Assembly (NCBI GenBank): GCA_029959195.1
Contig: CP114122.1
Coordinates: 1,116,001 to 1,180,000, forward strand
Direction: 5' to 3'
From: Dictyophora rubrovolvata
Lineage: Eukaryota > Basidiomycota > Agaricomycetes > Phallales > Phallaceae
Length of the DNA stretch: 64,000 nucleotides
The stretch's first letter is position 1. Every line of letters starts with the position of its first letter. The notes beneath the pieces are model-generated. The model made no database searches. It was not told where the DNA came from and saw only the letters and a list, made by a program, of their open reading frames with translations. Both the position numbers and the translations under genes were made by a program. Shown piece by piece: positions 59,529-64,000 of this stretch.

Positions 59529-59769
59529 TCATACAGGAATATATAATAGGATTCAACAGCCTTTGAGAACAGTTACTTCAACGGAAATCTTCGCCAGCTG
59601 ACGTTAAATGCACGCCCTGCATACACAATTTTAACTAGAAGCAAGCTTGCGATGGATCCGACCCGCCTTCGCATATAATGTTATTTAGTGTTAATGGCGC
59701 GCCGCTATATAACACAAAAATCCCAAGAGTCTTTTGCCAATCGACTGACATAGTTGCAGGCTTCTACAA

Positions 59770-60313
59770 CTATATATGTTTACTGAATTGGACACTGACG
59801 TTTCGCAAATTTAGCGTTGGACTCGGACCAGCCTAAAACGACGATAAGATTAAAACAGACAATCATTGGTCTGAAACCAGGAGTACATACGCCTATTAGT
59901 AGAAACTGAGCGACGTGAATGGTTGCATGACTAGAAGGAATCGCGATAGCCGATGTATTAAAGGTAAAGTTCTGGGTGGGTGGCATGGCGGGGTCCACTC
60001 TTCGTGGTTTGAAATCCCCAGTGAACAATAACTCCCCCAGTATTTCATCATTGTCAACGACTGGACATGGCTTAGATCCACAGTTTTGTAGACCAATGGC
60101 AACCGAGATGCTCAATACAGGGGAGATACTATCCTGAGAAAAAGCGTTAGATGATTTGTTGAATGTAGGCCAAATATATTTTACCGGCATGGCGATCTGC
60201 ACTGTGAAGGAATCCTCATGAATAAGTTGATTCGGAGATGGTGATAAAATGTCAACAGTCTGTGCGAAGGTGGATAGAGAGAAGGTGAAAATTGCAAGAG
60301 CTGACAGATACAT
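59770..60313 (-). CDS. Small secreted protein, conserved in basidiomycetes, function unknown
   Basis: Two exons (60313-59891 and 59832-59770) total 486 nt, an intact frame of 161 residues. The signal peptide is MYLSALAIFTFSLSTFA, cleaved near A17-Q18. The mature protein starts QTVDILSPSPNQLIHEDSFT, then SISVAIGLQNCGSKPCP, ILGELLFTGDFKPRR, MPPTQNFTFNTSAIAIPSSH and ATIHVAQFLLIG, spliced to AGPSPTLNLRNVSVQFSKHI. It has a cysteine pair (NCGSKPC) and N-glycosylation sequons at FNKSS, QNFT, FNTS and RNVS. The layout resembles a recurrent family of short secreted beta-sandwich-like proteins of unknown role in Agaricomycetes, recalled from general familiarity. A TATA box lies about 50 bases upstream of the start codon. 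The 58-nt intron has good signals. Confidence 0.82.
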
Positions 60314-60363
60314 GGTACTGAAAGAATGAGAACGGAACGGTGGGAGATGTGTTCATGAGCCCA

Positions 60364-60369
60364 TTTATA
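60364..60369 (-). promoter_or_regulatory. TATA box of the secreted protein gene
   Basis: TATAAA on the minus strand, in CAGTATAAATGGG, about 50 bases upstream of the ATG at 60313. The spacing suits a short leader and strong expression. Confidence 0.55.
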
Positions 60370-60893
60370 CTGTAGCGTCTCTGCTCTAGCAAGCGATAGA
60401 CGGTGCTCGCCTGCCGTTCTTCGTCCCGGGACTTTAGTTATAGCGATCGTCGCAGCACGTGAGCCCGAAGCAGTCGTCTAGTGTGTTTATACAAAAGATG
60501 GATCATCAGATAGGAAAAAGGTACGAATAGAAACGTCAAGAGGAATGTGCCATCCGTCGCAAGTTCTCAACCTTAGAAGGCTCCAAGTCGCGAGGAGGAC
60601 AAGTGGAACGGATGTCACGGCCATTCAAATTTCAAATATACAGCCTTCATTTTGCTTCTAGAGCCAATAAACAAGTCTTTAGTGATCATGAAGTCTTTTG
60701 AATTGCGGCAAGTCTCACATTGAGTACACCGGCATACATCGGGAATTTAGAATTTACGTCCCGAACATGAATGGCCGCACTTTCCGAGAGTATTAATGAA
60801 TATCTTCAACATGCAGAGATGAAGTGATCGAAAAAAAAAAACTGTTTATGAAAACGTTCTTGTTGGATTAAAATTTCTCGACCAGGTTGCCAG

Positions 60894-60934
60894 TGTGGTG
60901 AGTCTTACATAACTTAGGCGAGCTAATCACCACA
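60894..60934. repeat. 8-bp inverted repeat upstream of NOP4
   Basis: Arms TGTGGTGA (60894-60901) and TCACCACA (60927-60934) are perfectly complementary, with a 25-base loop. They lie 57 bases upstream of the NOP4 ATG. This may be a binding site or chance. Confidence 0.5.
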
Positions 60935-60990
60935 AGCGTCAAGAAGTTATTACATAACCCAATTACATAATCCCAAAACCAAAGCTGAAG

Positions 60991-63885
60991 ATGCCAGAGA
61001 CGGCCTCAAAGCGAAAGAGGGAGGAAAGCAATGAAAATGAGGGGGAAGGCACGCAGCCAAAAGGGTAAGATTCTTAGGTTCTATGAAAAGCTTTATAACA
61101 TTTCAGACGATCCTTCAGAGGAACGCTATTCGTTTCAAACCTACCCTATACAGCCACTTCAGTAGACCTTCAAACCTTATTTTCGGACATCGCTCCTGTG
61201 CGATCTGCGTTTGTTGTTCTTGACAAAGAGACTCGAAAATCTAAAGGTGTTGGTTATGTCTCATTTGCAATCAAAGAGGATGCGAAAACGGCATTGGAAC
61301 ATATCACAAAAAACGGCATCGCTCTGGACAAACGAAACCTTCGTGTTGAATTTGCTGATCGCAAAGTATGTATACTCTTTGCAAATTAATCTTTGTTTCT
61401 GAGGAGAGGCCGGATTTGTAGCCTCTTGATGCAATGGATACCCCGCGTCCCAAAGACAAACGTCCTCGTCCTCCGGTGAACAGGTTGAAAACCGCAGATC
61501 CTTTTGCAGCTCGGACCGTCTCCGTGTCAGGCCTTGCAGAGGGCATTGATTCCAAAACTCTCTGGAAGAAATTTCGTAAATGTAATGGCGCAGAAAAAAT
61601 ATCTCAATGGCCTCTCGAAGAATCTGGGGAAAAGGATCCAACAAAAGCCGAAGTTCTCTTCTCAACGGCGGCTGCAGCTCAAGAAGCCATTTCTAAACTT
61701 CATGCCCATATATTCAAAGGTTCGCTAATGACACTTGTTCTGAAGAAAAAACTCGATATTCTTTCCAAGTCGGGTAAAGCTCCTTCTAAAGCCAGCAGAT
61801 TGATTGTTCGAAATCTGCCTTGGAATGTACGTTATATACATTGTCATTTCTAATACTGTTCACACTCTCGCAGACAACAGAGGACGATTTACGTCGTTTG
61901 TTCCTTCCTTGCGGGCCCATTCACATGATCTCTATACCGGCTAATCCTCCTAAGGAGGAGGGCGGACAACCTCGTGTAAAGGGATTCGGTTTCGTGTGGA
62001 TGCTAGACAAAAAGGACGCCGAAAAGGCTATTGAAAAGATTAACGGGACAACTCTCGGTAAAAAGGAGGGAGATTCAAACGCGAAAGGGAAGGAAAGAAC
62101 CATCGCAGTTGACTGGGCGCTAAGCAAGGAGAAATGGAATACTGAAAAGCAAAACATGGAAGAAGATCAAGAAATGAGATCAGGTTCCACTGCTGAAGAC
62201 GACGACAACACTGATGAAGATGAAATGAATAGCAGTGGAGAGGATGACGACCATGACGATGGGGACGGAGGGTCATCTGAAGCCGGTGACGTTCTTGACT
62301 CAGAAGATGAGACCGAAAAGTCAAATAGCGAGGATGACGATGATGATACCCATGAGAGGCCTCGACTACCTGCTCCAGATACTGGCAACACGCTTTTCAT
62401 TCGCAATCTACCCTTTACTGCGACAGAGGATGAGTTAAGGACGTTGTACGTTGATTTCATGTCCCTTGAGGCTGCTGTTGATCGTTGTTAGGTTCCGGGT
62501 TTTTGGCCCTCTTCGATATGCAATAATAACATTAGATACTGCGACCGGACGATCTCGCGGTACTGGTTTCGTTTGTTTTTGGAATAAAGAAGATGCGGAT
62601 AAAGTTATCGAAAAAGCTGATTTATTAAAGACGGAAACACGCGCTGATCAGGTATTCCTTGTTTATTATGTCCTGCTGCTTTTCACTTAATCACTCGTAG
62701 ACAGCGTTGCCTACAAAAACCAATCCTTTTAAAATGCCTTCCATTCTGACTCCCGACCCTTCTTCATCATTGGCACAAAGCCTCGTTCTCCATGGCAGAA
62801 CATTGGATGTAACACGCGCTGTGACAAGAGAGGAAGCTGGTCGACTGCGCGAGGAGGCAGAGAAAGCACGCCAAAAACAGGACAAACGGAATCTTTATCT
62901 CATGCGTGAAGGAGGTCAGCTTTTTATTAAGTATCGGTGTATTATGCGTTTAACAGTATTTCAGTTATATTTCCAAACACTCCCGCTGCAGAAGCATTAC
63001 CACCAGCCGAGGTCGAAAAGCGTACTCACTCTTACAACAGTCGCCGACAGCTTCTTCGCTCGAATCCCTCTTTATATATCTCGAAAACGCGTTTGAGTGT
63101 GCGAAGGATTCCTCTATTCGCAACCGAGCGCACGTTGAAACGACTTGCTTTACACGCCGTCAGAATGTTTGAAGATGATGTTAAGGACGGGAAAAGAGAA
63201 GGTTTAAGTTCTGAAGAATTAGAAGAATTAGAAGAAATAAAAAAACCCAAACGGAAGAAGGGTGAGAGACTGACGGCCGTCCGACAAGCAAAGATCGTTC
63301 GAACACAGGAAAGAGTCGACCCTGTTACTGGAAAAGGGCGAAGCAAAGGTTATGGGTTTTTGGAGATGATGTCGCACCCCGACGCATTAAGAGTCCTCCG
63401 GTGGGCAAATAATAACCCAACTACAGAGTCTTTAATGCGCGAATGGTGGCAAGAGGAATTAAAGGACATGTTGAAAAGGGAAGAAGCTGTTGGAGGTGAT
63501 ATGGAGGATCATCAAGCCAAAATCAACCGCATCAAAGCAAGTTTGGAAGAGTTGAATGAGGCGGGCAAGAAAACTGGCCGCACTCTAATCTTGGAGTTTT
63601 CCATTGAAAACATTCAAGTCGTACGCCGACGGAACGAGCGACAAACCACGGCTGGTCAGGTAAGAGTTCCAAATCATTTGGTATGCAGCCTTAATCGAAA
63701 GATTCTCTCAGAATGTTGACAAGGACGCGGAGTCGGACCCTCGGCCAATGAAAAGAAGGCGTGTTTCCGATACTACCACTAAAGCTCCTCTTGAGCAGAA
63801 GCCTATGGATGGATCAACGAACCGTATTGGGTCCATGATTGGGAAGAAAAGAAAGCAGAAAAAACTGAGGGCTATTTCAAAATAG
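60991..63885 (+). CDS. NOP4: Nucleolar RNA-binding protein NOP4 (RBM28-like)
   Basis: NOP4/NOP77 (human RBM28) is a multi-RRM protein needed for 27S pre-rRNA processing and 60S ribosome assembly. Start MPETASKRKREESNENEGEG at 60991. RRM1: RGTLFVSNLPYTATSVDLQT ... KSKGVGYVSFAIKEDAKTAL. RRM2: RLIVRNLPWN, after an intron TTEDDLRRLFLPCGPIHMIS ... VKGFGFVWMLDKKDAEKAIE. A long acidic insert (62160-62350; EDDDNTDEDEMNSSGEDDDH) follows. RRM3: NTLFIRNLPFTATEDELRTL, then FRVFGPLRYAIITLDTATGR and SRGTGFVCFWNKEDADKVIE. A degenerate RRM4 begins RLSVRRIPLFATERTLKRLA and includes RSKGYGFLEMMSHPDALRVL. The basic tail KRRRVSD ... GKKRKQKKLRAISK ends at 63885. About eight exons. RRM number, acidic insert and basic tail match NOP4, not MRD1, which has five or six RRMs. 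Confidence 0.9.
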
Positions 63886-64000
63886 GCAGAGGTTGCCATA
63901 TCTACTATTACCACCAATATAATGCCGTTCGTTTCCTCAGGATAGCAAATCTCGATGACGTAAGAGAGAGACACATGATCATTAGAAACCTGAATCATAA
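63886..64000. other. 3' flank of NOP4 to window end
   Basis: Only 115 bases; probable 3' UTR. No gene seen. Confidence 0.4.

Larger units (their letters stand above)
60314..60990. other. Divergent intergenic region between the secreted protein and NOP4 genes
   Basis: Promoter space for both genes. A perfect 8-bp inverted repeat lies at 60894-60901 and 60927-60934 (TGTGGTGA / TCACCACA, loop 25 nt), just upstream of NOP4. No gene seen. Confidence 0.5.

Noticed and set aside
1-64000. Biosynthetic gene cluster, CRISPR array or virus-derived element
   Set aside because: Neighbouring genes belong to unrelated core pathways; no direct-repeat array, and no capsid, envelope or reverse-transcriptase motif was seen.

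Overview
The window reads as nuclear DNA of a filamentous basidiomycete, most likely an agaricomycete. Almost every gene is split by GT-AG introns of about 50-60 nt. It carries a class I hydrophobin, a myosin-motor chitin synthase with a cytochrome b5-like region and a DEK-C tail, a SKN1/KRE6-type GH16 protein, CAP10- and CAP59-type glycosyltransferases, and a decayed Helitron. All of these fit Agaricomycetes. There are no operons; genes lie on both strands, often as close divergent pairs.

Layout. 0.8-8.5 kb: a GT90 (CAP10) glycosyltransferase, a small unknown gene, then the divergent pair PTPA phosphatase activator (-) and GT69 (CAP59) glycosyltransferase (+). 8.9-14.0 kb: the divergent pair NOC1/MAK21 ribosome-biogenesis factor (-) and mago nashi (+). 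14.4-20.6 kb: the large motor-domain chitin synthase. 20.6-22.5 kb: no recognisable gene. 22.5-29.5 kb: a bZIP regulator, EMC2 and an amidase, all on the minus strand. 29.9-37.5 kb: TOF1/Timeless, CSN1, a three-exon MICOS subunit (MIC12-like) divergent from CSN1, and a class I hydrophobin. 38.4-45.1 kb: a catalytically complete Argonaute and ATG7, both minus. 46.1-52.3 kb: a SKN1-like GH16 protein, a Ubc4/5-like E2 with a long tail, and an ING-type PHD protein.

52.3-58.3 kb is the only accessory-looking stretch. It holds a Helitron helicase remnant, an unrecognised reading frame with an octapeptide repeat, and a decayed STE20/GCK-type kinase gene. 58.5-63.9 kb returns to housekeeping genes: mitochondrial ISA2, a small secreted protein, and NOP4.

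Taken together this is mainly core cell biology: ribosome assembly (NOC1, NOP4), wall synthesis (chitin synthase, SKN1-like, two sugar transferases), protein turnover and autophagy (E2, CSN1, ATG7), organelles (EMC2, MIC12, ISA2), RNA handling (mago, Argonaute) and chromatin or replication (ING, TOF1). I did not find a new multigene system. The best leads are two SUMO-interaction-like motifs in the E2 tail, a chitin synthase intron whose family-conserved edge lacks a GT donor, a 12-nt exon in the E2, the unrecognised repeat-bearing reading frame beside the Helitron, and the decayed kinase. Exon limits were worked out by eye from family conservation and splice signals; models whose exon lengths I summed to an intact frame are marked as such.
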